The notes: generated from the letters alone by a model not told the origin. DNA of 64,000 nucleotides from DASQPA01 sp963757335 (GCA_963757335.1 CAVWRJ010000002.1:186001-250000), one strand, 5' to 3'; shown: positions 48,118 through 57,768, counted from the first letter of the stretch. Numbers and translations are program-made.

Positions 48118-48870
48118 CTACCTTCCCGCAGCCACCAGGGGCAGCACATCCTCATAGCCGGACCCCGCCGTGGGGACCGCCCCGAAGCGGCGCTCGCGGT
48201 GGTGGAACTCGGCGACCGCCGCGGCCAGGTCGTCTCTCCCGAAATCGGGCCACATCCGCTCGGTGAAGACGAGCTCGGCGTAGGCGCACTCCCAGAGCAG
48301 GAAGTCGGAGAGCCGCTTCTCCCCTCCGGTGCGGACGAGGAGGTCGACGTCGGGGACAGGCAGGGGCTCGGCGAGGAGGCGGGTGAAGAGCTCGCGGGTC
48401 AGCGGCTCGCCCTGGCCGTCGAGCCTGCGGGCGGCGGCCAGGATGGCGTCGCGGGCCGAGTAGTCGACGGCGATCCGGAGGAGAAAGGCGGTCGCCCCGG
48501 CGGTCGCCGACTCCGCGAGCTCGATCGCCCGCACGAGGCCGGCCGGCAGCCGGTCGCGGCGGCCGAGGACGACGATCCGCACCCCCCGCTCGGCGCAGCG
48601 CCGAGCCTCCCTGGCTAAGAAGGCGCGGAAGAGCCGCATCAGGGCTCCCACCTCGGCCGGCGGGCGCTTCCAGTTGTCGGAGGAGAAGGCGAAGAGGGTG
48701 AGGACCGAGATCCCGAGCCCGGGCGCCGCCTCGACCGTCCGCCGCACGGCCTCGGCGCCCGCCTCGTGCCCCGCCATCCGCGAGCGCCCGCGGGCCAGGG
48801 CCCAACGGCCGTTGCCGTCCATGATGATCGCGGCGTGGAGACCGGCCGTCGTAGCGGTACGGACGCTCAC
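48118..48870 (-). CDS. uppS: Isoprenyl (undecaprenyl) diphosphate synthase
   Basis: The GTG start at 48870 overlaps the ankyrin gene stop. The 250 residues carry the UppS motifs: IIMDGNGRWALARG (catalytic Asp), GHEAGAEAVRRTV, LTLFAFSSDNWKRPP, and DVDLLVRTGGEKRLSDFLLW. The enzyme extends farnesyl diphosphate with isopentenyl diphosphate to undecaprenyl diphosphate, the lipid carrier for peptidoglycan. The usual neighbour cdsA is absent. Confidence 0.95.
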   Translation of the reverse strand: MSVRTATTAGLHAAIIMDGNGRWALARGRSRMAGHEAGAEAVRRTVEAAPGLGISVLTLFAFSSDNWKRPPAEVGALMRLFRAFLAREARRCAERGVRIVVLGRRDRLPAGLVRAIELAESATAGATAFLLRIAVDYSARDAILAAARRLDGQGEPLTRELFTRLLAEPLPVPDVDLLVRTGGEKRLSDFLLWECAYAELVFTERMWPDFGRDDLAAAVAEFHHRERRFGAVPTAGSGYEDVLPLVAAGR

Positions 48871-49454
48871 GAGCGGGCCTCGACCCGCTCGAGGAGGGCG
48901 AGCATCTCGCGGTCGCTCCGGAGATGAGCCAGGAGGCGGGCCACCCAGTAGCGGGGCCCCGGCGGCACCCGTAGGCCGGGAGCCGCTGCCAGCAGGGTCT
49001 CGACGACCTCTCTGTGCCCACCGGTCGCCGCGTTCAAGAGGGCGGAGGTGCCGGAATGCCCCTCGACCCGGGCTCCGGCGGCGAGCAGAGTGCGGAAGGT
49101 CGACAACTCCCCTTGGGACGCCGCGAGGTTCAGGGCCGACGTCCCGTTCGCCGCCAGCCGGTTGGGATCGGCGCCGCGGGCGAGGAGGAGCCGCACCACC
49201 GCCAGCTGGTCCTTGTGGATGGCATGGAGGAGGGGCGTCCAGCCGTTCGGCCCCCGGTCCAGCTCTTCGAGCCCGGCTCCGGAATCCAGGAGCTCGGTCA
49301 CCACCGCGGTGCTCCCCACCCGCGCCGCCTGATGGAGGGGCGGAAAGGCCGCCGGATCGCGCCACTGCCCGAGCAAGAGAGCGGTGGCGACCAGGGCAGC
49401 GCCCGCGAAGGTCGCGGCGAGCAACAGCGTCCCGAGGATCTCCTTCCCTTTCAT
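48867..49454 (-). CDS. Membrane-anchored ankyrin-repeat protein
   Basis: From the ATG at 49454 the protein has one N-terminal membrane helix (ILGTLLLAATFAGAALVATA) and then about four ankyrin repeats (PLHQAARVGSTAVVTELLDS, TPLLHAIHKDQLAVVRLLLA, SALNLAASQGELSTFRTLLA, SALLNAATGGHREVVETLLA). It should face the periplasm or cytoplasm as a binding scaffold. It is translationally coupled to uppS through a GTGA overlap, an unusual pairing. Confidence 0.85.
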   Translation of the reverse strand: MKGKEILGTLLLAATFAGAALVATALLLGQWRDPAAFPPLHQAARVGSTAVVTELLDSGAGLEELDRGPNGWTPLLHAIHKDQLAVVRLLLARGADPNRLAANGTSALNLAASQGELSTFRTLLAAGARVEGHSGTSALLNAATGGHREVVETLLAAAPGLRVPPGPRYWVARLLAHLRSDREMLALLERVEARS

Positions 49455-49520
49455 GATCCCTCCCAAAGCGCTTTTCACCACAAAGCCGGTGGTCAAAAAA
49501 AGGGTGCCGCTCGCGGACGT

Positions 49521-49909
<389 letters not shown>

Positions 49910-49910
<1 letters not shown>

Positions 49911-50461
49911 CAGCCGCCGTGCCCCCGCGCGATCAGGAGGCCGAAGAGGATGTGGAGACCACCGAAGCCGCCGGCCAGGAGCGCGTCCCCCCAGGCGAAG
50001 GGGCAGACGAAGGAGATGGCGCCCAGGCCCATGAAGGCGAGCCCCATGACCGGCACGATGCGGACCGAGAAGGCGCCGCCGGTGACGACCCCGGTACCGT
50101 AGAGGAGGAGCCAGGTGCCGGGGAGGAAGCCCGAGGCCCCGACGGCGAGGAGGATGCCGGTCAAGAGGGCCCCGGCGGCGAACGGCGGCAGGAGCCCGAG
50201 GGCGAAGCGGCGCCCGGGCGCGGCGAAGAGGCTGATCTGTGCCCGCCGCGCCTTCCAGCCGATGGCGCCGCAGGTGATGATGCAGGCGACCGCCGCCTCC
50301 CCCAGCCAGGTGAGGAACCAGCCGCGGAGCCCTGGCTGGCGCGACGCCAGGAAGGCGGCGAGGAGGGCGGTGACCCCGACGACCATCTCGCCGATCCCGG
50401 AGACCGCGGTGAAGCAGGCCGCCCCCTCCATGGTCTCGCGGATGAACCGCAGGTTGTCCAT
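49910..50461 (-). CDS. Integral membrane protein paired with HTH regulator
   Basis: A 183-residue protein with about five hydrophobic helices (ISGIGEMVVGVTALLAAFLA-type first helix, AAVACIITCGAIGW, GLLPPFAAGALLTGILLAVG, MGLAFMGLGAISFVCPFAWG). It is the first gene of the operon with the winged-helix regulator. Similar membrane/HTH pairs are common in Acidobacteriota, but the transported or sensed ligand is unknown. Array 3 lies upstream of its promoter region. Confidence 0.8.
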
Positions 50462-50723
50462 GGCATGGAGGTGCAGGGCGGGAGGGGGGAGGGCAGCGTC
50501 TCGGAACGCGAACGGGCGGGGCGCGTGGCGGTCACGGAGAGAATGTAGCGAGGCAGGATCGTGGTGTCAAGTTCTTTGCTGCGCAAAGTTGGACAGAGTG
50601 GGCCTCAACTCGGGATCGCTGTGCCCTGGTTCATTGCAGACCGGGAAAAACGGCGAGCCGCCACGCGACCGAGCTCCCCGCCACAGCGCTCCAAGCCATG
50701 AGCAGGTAGATCCAGATCCGAGA

Positions 50724-50985
50724 TACGGCTCTCCAAGCGTGAGCGAGGCGTCTCAAAGTCAGGGGTACGGGTCTCCAGACCAGAGATACGGGGACTCCGA
50801 CTCGGAGATACGGGGGCGCAAGGTTCGAGATACGGGTCTCCAGGCCAGAGACACGGGGCGCAGAGTCTGAGACACAGGGGCGCAGGCTCAGGGATACGGG
50901 TCTCCAGGCCGGAGACACGGGGGCTCAGACTCAGAGCTACAGGGGCTCAGACTCAGAGTACGGGGGCGCAGAGTCTGAGACACGG
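50724..50985. repeat. Array 3: about 13 degenerate 21-22-bp tandem repeats
   Basis: The element (G)ATACGGG or (G)ACACGGG recurs at 50724, 50745 (weak), 50766, 50787, 50809, 50831, 50852, 50873, 50895, 50916, 50938, 50959 and 50981, with steps of 21 or 22 bp. The consensus is GAGATACGGGTCTCCAGGCC plus A. Some units are hairpins, such as GTCTCC/GGAGAC at 50900-50916. It lies in the roughly 660-base gap between sufE and the membrane gene; the rest of that gap shows nothing recognisable. The sequence differs from arrays 1 and 2, but the period is the same. Confidence 0.88.
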
Positions 50986-51124
50986 GGTCGGCAAACCGTA
51001 GGAACCTGCGTCGAGGAAATAGGGCGGGGATCAGGACTTCTGGCTCGGCAGATTTCCTGCCGCGCAGGCTCCTAGCTAGGAGCTCCGCCCGAGGGAACGC
51101 CACCTACCTCCTTCCTACCGCCTC

Positions 51125-51574
51125 CTACCGCCGCTTCGCCCCCACCGCCTTCTTCGCCGCCGCCTGGACCATGCCGACCATCCCCATCAAGCCCATCGAC
51201 TTGCCCATGGAGAGCTCGGGGCCGAAGATCTTGTAGATGATGTCCGGCTCGACCGCGGCGACCTGCTCGGGGGGGGCGCCCGAGAGGGTGTCCTCCAAGA
51301 TCACGGCGAGCGCCTTGGCCGAGATCCCCTGCGGGTTCTCGACCGCGAAGTGGAAGGCGAGGGCGCCGTCGGGGCGGCGCTCCTCGAAGACGTAGGCCTC
51401 CGACTCGCAGGCCGGGACCTCGTTCAAGCTCGAGAAGGGCCGCCGCGCGATCTGCGGCGGCACCTCCTCGAAACGCTCGGCGATGTCGATCAGCGTCTGG
51501 ATGCGCTCGCTGCGGTCGGAGACCAGGGAGAGCGCTTCGATCGTCTGGGTCAGCTTCTCCGGTAACTCAGGCAT
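51125..51574 (-). CDS. sufE: SufE-family cysteine desulfurase activator
   Basis: The 149-residue protein has the SufE fold, with the active Cys at residue 56 in NEVPACESEAYVF and FHFAVENPQGISAKALAVIL. SufE accepts sulfur from the SufS desulfurase and passes it on for iron-sulfur cluster assembly. The rest of the suf operon is not here. The C-terminus has a Met/Gly-rich extension (MGKSMGLMGMVGMVQAAAKK). It lies downstream of a sulfurtransferase gene, also sulfur-related. Confidence 0.88.
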   Translation of the reverse strand: MPELPEKLTQTIEALSLVSDRSERIQTLIDIAERFEEVPPQIARRPFSSLNEVPACESEAYVFEERRPDGALAFHFAVENPQGISAKALAVILEDTLSGAPPEQVAAVEPDIIYKIFGPELSMGKSMGLMGMVGMVQAAAKKAVGAKRR

Positions 51575-51694
51575 CTCACACCTCTTTAAGGTCCTGGCTT
51601 CAGGTTTGGTTGCGAGGACCGGCGACTGGCCGCGCGGAGCGCCCGAAGGAGCCGGCCCGGAGGAGCCAGCCTGGAGCCAGGACCTCCTTGCGAT

Positions 51695-52558
51695 CTACTT
51701 TTCGATCGGGACACCCACCAGGTTGCCCCACTCGGTCCAGCTGCCATCATAGTTGCGCACCTGGTCGTAGCCCAGGAGATGGGTGAGCACGAACCAGGTG
51801 TGGCTGCTGCGCTCGCCGATCCGGCAATAGACGATGACGTCGTCCTTCGGCGCGAGCTTGGCCTCGCCCTCGTAGAGGCCGCGCAGCTCGTCGGCGGTCT
51901 TGAAGGTGCCGTCGTCGGGGTTGACCGCCCGGGCCCAGGGGATGTTCTTGGCCCCCGGAATGTGGCCACCGCGCAGAGCTCCCTCGTTGGGGTACTCCGG
52001 CATGTGCAGGCGCTCGCCGCTGTACTCCTGGGGGCTCCGCACGTCGATCATCTTGCCCTGCTTCTTGGTGTGTTCGAGGACGGTGTCTCGGTAAGCGCGC
52101 ACCTTGGCGTCGTCGCGCTCCTTGGCCTGGTACTGGGTCTCGGGGTAGTGCGGGACCTCCTTGGTCAGGGGACGCCCCTCCTTCACCCACTTGATGCGGC
52201 CGCCGTCCATCACCTTCGCCTTGTCGTGGCCGAAGAGGCGGAAGACCCAGAGGGCGTAGGTGGCCCACCAGTTGTTGCGGTCGCCGTAGAAGATGACCGT
52301 CGTGTCCTTGTCGGCGCCGATCCGGCGCATCAGCTTCTCGAACCCCTCGCGTCCCAGGTAGTCGCGCTGGACCGGGTCGTTCAGGTCGCGGGTCCAGTCG
52401 ACCTCCACCGCTCCCTGGATGTGGCCCGAGGAGTAGAGGAGCGCGTCCTCGTTCGATTCCACGAGGCGGACCCCCGGTTCGTTCAGATGCTCGGCCACCC
52501 AGTCGGTCGAGACCAGCGCATCCGGGTGGGCATATCCACGGCTCTCGATTTCGCTCAC
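51695..52558 (-). CDS. Two-domain rhodanese-type sulfurtransferase
   Basis: The 287 residues form two rhodanese domains; the first (residues about 15-130) has Asp/Asn in place of the catalytic Cys (VIFYGDRNNWWATYALWVF), and the second carries Cys near residue 244 in VIVYCRIGERSSHTWFVL. The CRIGERSS loop is typical of thiosulfate sulfurtransferases in actinobacteria and others. It moves sulfur from thiosulfate to a thiophilic acceptor. A shared sulfur-handling role with sufE downstream is plausible. Confidence 0.92.
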   Translation of the reverse strand: MSEIESRGYAHPDALVSTDWVAEHLNEPGVRLVESNEDALLYSSGHIQGAVEVDWTRDLNDPVQRDYLGREGFEKLMRRIGADKDTTVIFYGDRNNWWATYALWVFRLFGHDKAKVMDGGRIKWVKEGRPLTKEVPHYPETQYQAKERDDAKVRAYRDTVLEHTKKQGKMIDVRSPQEYSGERLHMPEYPNEGALRGGHIPGAKNIPWARAVNPDDGTFKTADELRGLYEGEAKLAPKDDVIVYCRIGERSSHTWFVLTHLLGYDQVRNYDGSWTEWGNLVGVPIEK

Positions 52559-52790
52559 GGTCGCAGCTCCTTTCGCTCTCTAGAAGGACGCCAGATGATT
52601 TGTGACGGGTATTATCATCAATTCCTCTCCGCACTTCAACCGGCGCTCTTCAACCAGCGGGGGGATGCATTTTTGCGCAACTTAGGCTAGGCTACCTTCA
52701 ATCGAACCTTGTTTGGAGTTCCTTCCCCGCTTCGGAGCAGGCCCGGTAGCCGTGGTGGCCGCCAGATGGACCTGCTTGGAAGGAGTCTCG

Positions 52791-53096
52791 ATGTCCATTG
52801 GGATCTACCGTCGTGGGATCTACCGTCGCGTCACCGCCTCCACCCTGCTGGCCGGCTCTCTCTGTCTGCTGGCCGCAACCGCGGAGGCCGCTCCGGCTCC
52901 GCGCCCGGGGAGCTCCAGACCGACTGCCGTCGTGAGCCAGAGCGGCTCTGGCTCGTATTGGGGCAATCTGTGGACCCAGCTCGTGCATCTCTTCGCGAGC
53001 GACCATCACGATGCCGCGGGCGACGGTCACGGCGGTCACGGCCATGGCGATCCGGACAACGACGAGGGTCCGGGCATGTGCCCGCACGGACGGTAA
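52791..53096 (+). CDS. Small exported His/Asp-rich protein, 101 aa
   Basis: The ATG at 52791 is preceded by GGAAGGAG. A signal peptide (TASTLLAGSLCLLAATAEAA) is followed by a Ser/Pro linker, WGNLWTQLVHLFASDHHDAA, and a His/Gly/Asp-rich tail (GDGHGGHGHGDPDNDEGPG, then MCPHGR) that could bind metal ions. The tail resembles short metal-binding tails of exported proteins. No homologous family is recognised. Confidence 0.72.
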   Translation: MSIGIYRRGIYRRVTASTLLAGSLCLLAATAEAAPAPRPGSSRPTAVVSQSGSGSYWGNLWTQLVHLFASDHHDAAGDGHGGHGHGDPDNDEGPGMCPHGR

Positions 53097-53184
53097 CGGC
53101 CGCTAGGCAGCCGGTAGGGATCTAAAGCGGGACCGGAGCTCGCGAGCGGGCTCCGGTCCCTTGAGAAGAGGGAGAGGCGAGGCG

Positions 53185-54610
53185 ATGAACGAGTGGCATC
53201 CCGACGGCGATCAGCTCGAAAGATTCCTCGGCGACGACATGCCGGAGGAGGAGGGCCGTGAGGTCCAGGGCCACCTCTTCGCCTGCACCGCCTGCGAGGA
53301 GCGCCTGTTCGCCCTCCTCCCCGCCCTGCACCAAGCCGGCGAAGCCTCCCCCCCCCGCCCCCCGGAAACAGAATACCGCGGTCTGCTCCAGCGGGTGCTC
53401 GCCGACGGCCGGGTCGAGACCGAGAAACGGGGCTCCCGGCTGACCCGCGAGCGGGCGGAGGCCGGGCTGCTGCTCCGCGAGCTGCTCGAAGCGCCCGCCG
53501 AGCGCCGCCCCCTCCTCGCCCGGAACGACCCCCGCTTCCACAGCTGGGGTCTCTTCGAGCTGCTCCTCCTCCACGCGCGCCAGGAGATCTTCGAGAATCC
53601 CGAGGGCGCCAGGGCCGGCCTCGAGGTCGCCCTCGCGGTCGCCGGTCATCTCGACCGGCGGCGCTACGGGCCGGGCTCGGTCGAGGCCGCCCAGGCCCGC
53701 GCCCTTGCTTGGCTGGGCAACGCCCGGCGGGTCCTCTTCGACTTCCGCGGCGCCGAGGAGGCCTTCGCCGCCGCCGAGGATCACCTCGAACGGAGCTGGC
53801 TCGACCCGCTTGGACGAGGCCCTCGTGCTCGAATTGAAGGCTCTCCTGCGGCGGGCCCAGCGGCGCTTCGACGAGGCGCTCCCCATGCTCGACGAGGCGA
53901 TCCTCCTCTACCGCGAGGTCAACGAGCCGCATCTGGAGGGCCGCACCCGGATCGCCAAGGGGCTGGTCCTTCAGTACGCGGGCGAGATCGAGGCCGCCGC
54001 GGCCTGCCTCCGCCTGGGGCTTTCGCTGGTCGAGCCGGCCGAGGATCCGCGGCTGGTGCTCGTGGCCCACTGCAACCTCATCCTCTGCCTCGCCGACTCC
54101 GGCCGCTACGCCGAGGCGCGGAGCTGGATCGAGTCGGTGCGGCCACTCTGGGACGAATTCGGCACCCGGCCCGACCAGCTCCGCCTGCGCTGGATCGAGG
54201 GGCGGGTGGCGAACGGCCTCGACCGCCTGGCCGAGGCGGAGACCGCCTTCTTCGAGGTGCGCACCGCCTTCCTGGCGAGCGGGGCGGCCTACGATGCCGC
54301 CCTCGTCTCGCTCGACCTCGCCGCCGTCTATGCCCGGGAGGGGCGCCCGGCCGAGACCCGGCGCCTGGCGGCCGAGATGCTCCCCATTTTCCGCTCGCGC
54401 GAGATCCACCGCGAGGCGATCGCGGCCCTCCTCTTCTTTCAGCGGGCGGCGGAGATGGAGCAGGTGACCCTGGCGGTGGTCGAGCAGGTCACGGCCTACC
54501 TGGAGAAGTCGCGCGGCAACCCTGCCCTGCGCTTCCGCCCCGCTCCCGGCCCGCTGGAGGGCCGGGACAGTCGGGAGCGGCAGGCGACCCCGGCCGGCCT
54601 GGTGTCCTAG
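53185..54610 (+). CDS. Zinc-finger/TPR protein, anti-sigma-like N-terminus, apparent frameshift
   Basis: The ATG at 53185 gives a protein starting with HPDGDQLERFLGDDMPEEEG and a zinc-binding motif (H30, C34, C37 in HLFACTACEERL), as in anti-sigma factors. Helical TPR-like repeats follow in two frames: the first ends near 53808 and the second, from about 53812 to 54610, continues with LDEALVLELKALLRRAQRRF and EAIAALLFFQRAAEME. One missing or extra base explains this. Soluble zinc-finger/TPR proteins of this kind are common in Thermoanaerobaculia. Regulatory role inferred. Confidence 0.7.
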
Positions 54611-54616
54611 GAAGTC

Positions 54617-56302
54617 TTAGCGGGGACGGTTCCGCCGGCGCCCCCGCTCGTCGTTCCATAGGATGTCGACCAAAAGCGCGCAGCCTCCCCCGGCGGCGAC
54701 CAGGAAGAGGAGCATGGCGAGGCCGGGATAGCCGAAGAGGCGGAAGGAGGTCTCGACCCGCATCAGCATCGCCGCGCCGACGATGAGCGCCGCCAGGACG
54801 AGCCCGGTGGTGATCCGGTTGGCGACCTTCTGGAAGCCTTCCATCAGGCGCGTCTCGTCGATGGTGTCGACTTTCACCCGCAGGTCGTTGTCGGCGATCC
54901 GCCCGAGAATCCGGTTGACCCGGCCGGGGAGCTGCTCGGCGAACTCCTTGGCCTCCATGGCGGCGGCCAGGAGGTGGCCCGGCGAGGCGCTCTTCCACAT
55001 CCGCTGGCGGAGGAGCTCCATGGCGTTTTTCCGCACCGTGGCGTTGGGGTCGAGCTCGGGGTCCAGGGTGCGGCCGACCTGGTCGAGGTTCAAGAGCGCC
55101 TTGCCGAGGAGAGCGAGCTCGTGCGGCAGCTGCACCCCGGTCTCCCCCGCCGTGCGGGAGATCTCCAGCATGATCTGCCCGACCTCGATCTGCGCTACCG
55201 TGGCGCCCTGGTAGCGCATCACCTGGCTCGCGATCCGCCGCCGGAACTCCACCTCGTCGAAGCTCCCGGTGGGGTGGCCGATCTGGAAGGCGAGCTCCGC
55301 CACCCGCTCCCCCTGCCCCTCGGCGACCGCCAGCAGGAGCTTCAGGAGCCCCTCCTGGAGCCGGGGGGCGATCCGCCCCACCATCCCGAGATCCAGGAGA
55401 GCGAGCCGGCCGTCGTCGGTCAAGAAGACGTTCCCGGGATGGGGATCGGCGTGGAACAGGCCGTCGACCAGGAACTGCTTCAAGTAGGCCGAGAACAGCT
55501 CCTCGGCGAGCACCTTGCCGTCGATCTCCAGCCGGGCGAGCGGGGAGAGGGCGGTCACCTTGCGGCCGCGGATGAGCTCCATCGTCAGCACCCGCGAGGT
55601 GGTGTAGTCGGGGACCGGGGCGGGCACGACGAGGCGCTCGAAGCGGCTCAGGTTCGCTCCCACCTCGACCAGGTTCTGCGCCTCCAGGCGGTAGTCGAGC
55701 TCGGCCAGGAGCCCGGTCCGCATCTGGTCGAGCAGGCGTCCGAACTCGTAGCGGCTGCCGGCCTCGGTGTAGCGGTCGAGGAGGTCGGCCAAGACAGCCA
55801 ACGCCTCCAGGTCCTCCAGGATCTGCTCGCGCACCCCCGGCCGCTGCACCTTGACGGCGACCGCCCGGCCGTCGCGGAGCGCCGCCCGGTGCACCTGGGC
55901 GAGCGAGGCGGCGGCGAGCGGGGTCTCGTCGAAGGTGGCGAAGGCCTTGGAGAGCCGCACCCCGAGCTCGGTCGAGACGATGCTCTCGACCTCGGCGAAG
56001 GGGAAGGGGGCGATCCGGTCCTGGAGCCGGGCGAGGGCTTTCAGATACGGCAACGGCAGGAGGTCGGTGCGGGTCGAGAGGAGCTGGCCGAGCTTGATGA
56101 AGGTGGGCCCGAGAGCCTCCAGATCGGCGGCGAGCTGCTCGGCCTCGGGCGGGACCGCGACGAGCTCCGGGTCGTCGGGCCCGAAGGCTCCCAGGTCGCT
56201 CGCCGAGACCCCCTTCCAGAGGTCGCCGCGGAAGTAGCGCAGCAGCCGTCCGATTTCCTTGTACCGCTTGAGGTGCCGAGGCGCCAGCGAGGGTAGGATC
56301 AT
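54617..56302 (-). CDS. ABC1/UbiB-family atypical kinase
   Basis: The preferred start is the ATG at 56302. The 561-residue protein has the ABC1 family's KxGQ motif (TFIKLGQLLSTRTDLLP), AAASLAQVHRAALRDG (Ala-rich loop), VAVKVQRPG, and the catalytic HADPHPGN, LALLDLGMVG blocks. Two C-terminal membrane helices end it (TTGLVLAALIVGAAMLM, FGYPGLAMLLFLVAAGGGCA). UbiB proteins support ubiquinone or lipid metabolism. The gene stands alone here. Confidence 0.92.
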   Translation of the reverse strand: MILPSLAPRHLKRYKEIGRLLRYFRGDLWKGVSASDLGAFGPDDPELVAVPPEAEQLAADLEALGPTFIKLGQLLSTRTDLLPLPYLKALARLQDRIAPFPFAEVESIVSTELGVRLSKAFATFDETPLAAASLAQVHRAALRDGRAVAVKVQRPGVREQILEDLEALAVLADLLDRYTEAGSRYEFGRLLDQMRTGLLAELDYRLEAQNLVEVGANLSRFERLVVPAPVPDYTTSRVLTMELIRGRKVTALSPLARLEIDGKVLAEELFSAYLKQFLVDGLFHADPHPGNVFLTDDGRLALLDLGMVGRIAPRLQEGLLKLLLAVAEGQGERVAELAFQIGHPTGSFDEVEFRRRIASQVMRYQGATVAQIEVGQIMLEISRTAGETGVQLPHELALLGKALLNLDQVGRTLDPELDPNATVRKNAMELLRQRMWKSASPGHLLAAAMEAKEFAEQLPGRVNRILGRIADNDLRVKVDTIDETRLMEGFQKVANRITTGLVLAALIVGAAMLMRVETSFRLFGYPGLAMLLFLVAAGGGCALLVDILWNDERGRRRNRPR

Positions 56303-56563
56303 TTGTCGGGGAGCCTTGTGCAAGGAACGTACCCGACTCGCCCGCGGGGAGGACTCCCTTCTGGTGAGTCGTCCTCACCAGAGGACGTTCGCAGCTCGAC
56401 GGGATTCCTATCATTTCAGCTAAGTCCTTGGCTGAACGTGATTTAGATTGGGTTGCCTGCCATGGCACGGCTCTTGGAATATAGCCTTGGTGTCGCCCGT
56501 CGCCCAGAGAGGCATGGGACGACCGCAGCGGGGAGGCTCTCCGTTGTGAGAAAGGAGACCGAG

Positions 56564-57040
56564 ATGTTCACTCCGTCGAAATCACGCATCTTCCTGCCGC
56601 TCCTCCTGGTGGTATTCCTGTTTTCCGGAGCGGTGTCGGCTCAGGCCTATGAACACCGGGATGGCGACCGGGTGGTGAAGGGCGCCGCCATCGGCGCTGC
56701 CTTGGGGACCCTCCTTCAGATCACCCAGGGCAGGACCGAAGGGCACCAGCTCTTGAGGGGGGCCGTCGTCGGAGGCTCGGTCGGCGCCGTCGTCGGCGCC
56801 TACGGCGACGCCCGGCGTGACGGCTACTACAGTCAGGAGTACTACGATCGGGATGGCTATTACCGGGGCGGCTCCACCTACCGGAGCGGGGGCTACGATC
56901 GCGACCGGCGCTACGATTCCCGCGACCGTGACCGCAGCTACGACCGTCGTGACGGTGGCTCCTACCGCAACTCCGACCGGGACGGCCGCTACGACTACCA
57001 GGCCTCCCCTCGTGAGGACAGCCGCTACCGTCACCGCTAG
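56564..57040 (+). CDS. Secreted Gly-zipper/Tyr-Arg-Asp-rich protein, 158 aa
   Basis: The ATG at 56564 follows AAAGGAGA. There is a signal peptide (RIFLPLLLVVFLFSGAVSAQ), a glycine-zipper segment (GAAIGAALGTLLQITQGRTE, then GAVVGGSVGAVVGAYGD) and a long polar tail with YDRDGYYRG, DRDRRYDSRDRDRSYD and similar repeats. Glycine-zipper proteins of this size are usually outer-membrane associated. A decayed second copy lies 335 bases downstream. Confidence 0.78.
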   Translation: MFTPSKSRIFLPLLLVVFLFSGAVSAQAYEHRDGDRVVKGAAIGAALGTLLQITQGRTEGHQLLRGAVVGGSVGAVVGAYGDARRDGYYSQEYYDRDGYYRGGSTYRSGGYDRDRRYDSRDRDRSYDRRDGGSYRNSDRDGRYDYQASPREDSRYRHR

Positions 57041-57051
57041 AGATTCAGTCG

Positions 57052-57080
57052 GGGGACCGGCGACCCCGCCGGTCCCCTTT
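57052..57080 (+). terminator. Terminator-like hairpin after the Gly-zipper gene
   Basis: A perfect 11-bp stem (57052-57062 with 57067-57077), a four-base loop, then TTT. It begins 11 bases after the stop. Confidence 0.75.
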
Positions 57081-57114
57081 GCGCTTCCCCTCTGAAGTTG
57101 CCCCGTATCGCCCG

Positions 57115-57374
57115 GCAGGATCATTCCTCTCCTACCCCCGCCAGCACGTAGCAGGACTGCCCCGAAGATCCGGACATATGTCTGGAAGGTAGGGGCGACG
57201 GTACGCCGCCAAGCATACCGTCGCCCCCTCGGGGCTTAGTTTTCAATGGGATCGCTGACCTGGGGCTCGCGCCCCAGGCTACAGACCTGCACCCCTTCGG
57301 GGTGGCGCCCCGAACGGCCGCTCTCAGGCACTCGCGACTTTGGTCGCCAGGGGACGACATCTGCACAGGACGGC
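57115..57374. repeat. Cluster of palindromes inside the duplication junction
   Basis: The left edge (57118-57160) matches the 3' end of the antitoxin gene at 57809. Then come a near-palindrome TCCGGACATATGTCTGGA at 57170-57187, a 12-bp stem GGGGCGACGGTA/TACCGTCGCCCC (57192-57227), an 8-bp stem CCTGGGGC/GCCCCAGG (57259-57278) and ACCCC/GGGGT (57291-57303). No gene is seen in the 330 bases. The perfect stems resemble REP-like repeat elements or fragments of IS ends. Confidence 0.6.
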
Positions 57375-57731
57375 GCCATCGGCGCTGCCTTGGGGACCCT
57401 CCTTCAGATCACCCAGGGCAGGACCGAAGGGCACCAGCTCTTGAGGGGGGCCGTCGTCGGAGGCTCGGCGCCGTCGTCGGCGCCTACGGCGACGCCTGGA
57501 ACGGCTACTACAGTCAGGGAGGGGTACTACGACCGGGACGGCTACTACCGGGGCGGCTCTACCTACCGGAACGGGGGCTACGATCGCGATCGACGCTACG
57601 ATTCCCGCGACCGTGACCGTGACCGCGGCTACGACCGCCGTGACGGTGGTTCCTACCACAACTCCGACCGGGACGACCGCTACGACCACCAGGCCTCCTC
57701 TCGTGAGGACAGCCGCTATCGGCACCGCTGA
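57375..57731 (+). pseudogene. Decayed tandem duplicate of the Gly-zipper gene
   Basis: From GGCGCCATCGGCGC onward the sequence copies 56690-57040: GAIGAALGTLLQITQGRTEG, GYYDRDGYYRGGSTYRNGGY, and an end like SREDSRYRHR. It lacks the signal peptide, has lost four bases in the GGSVGAVVG stretch (about 57466), and regains frame near 57520 through extra bases. The open frame from 57246 is therefore a chimera with non-coding palindromes at its start. Confidence 0.85.
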
Positions 57732-57740
57732 AGATCACTC

Positions 57741-57768
57741 GGGGACCGGCGACTCGCCGGTCCCCTTT
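57741..57768 (+). terminator. Duplicated terminator-like hairpin
   Basis: A second copy of the 57052 stem: 11 bp (57741-57751 with 57755-57765), three-base loop, TTT. Its position relative to the decayed gene copy matches the first copy. Confidence 0.7.

Noticed and set aside
50631..50918. Minus-strand ORF of 95 codons across array 3
   Set aside because: It has no ribosome site, and its repeats follow the 21-22-bp DNA period, which shifts frame at every 22-bp step.
57246..57731. A real second Gly-zipper protein gene
   Set aside because: The apparent N-terminus is palindromic non-coding sequence and the copied part is frameshifted.
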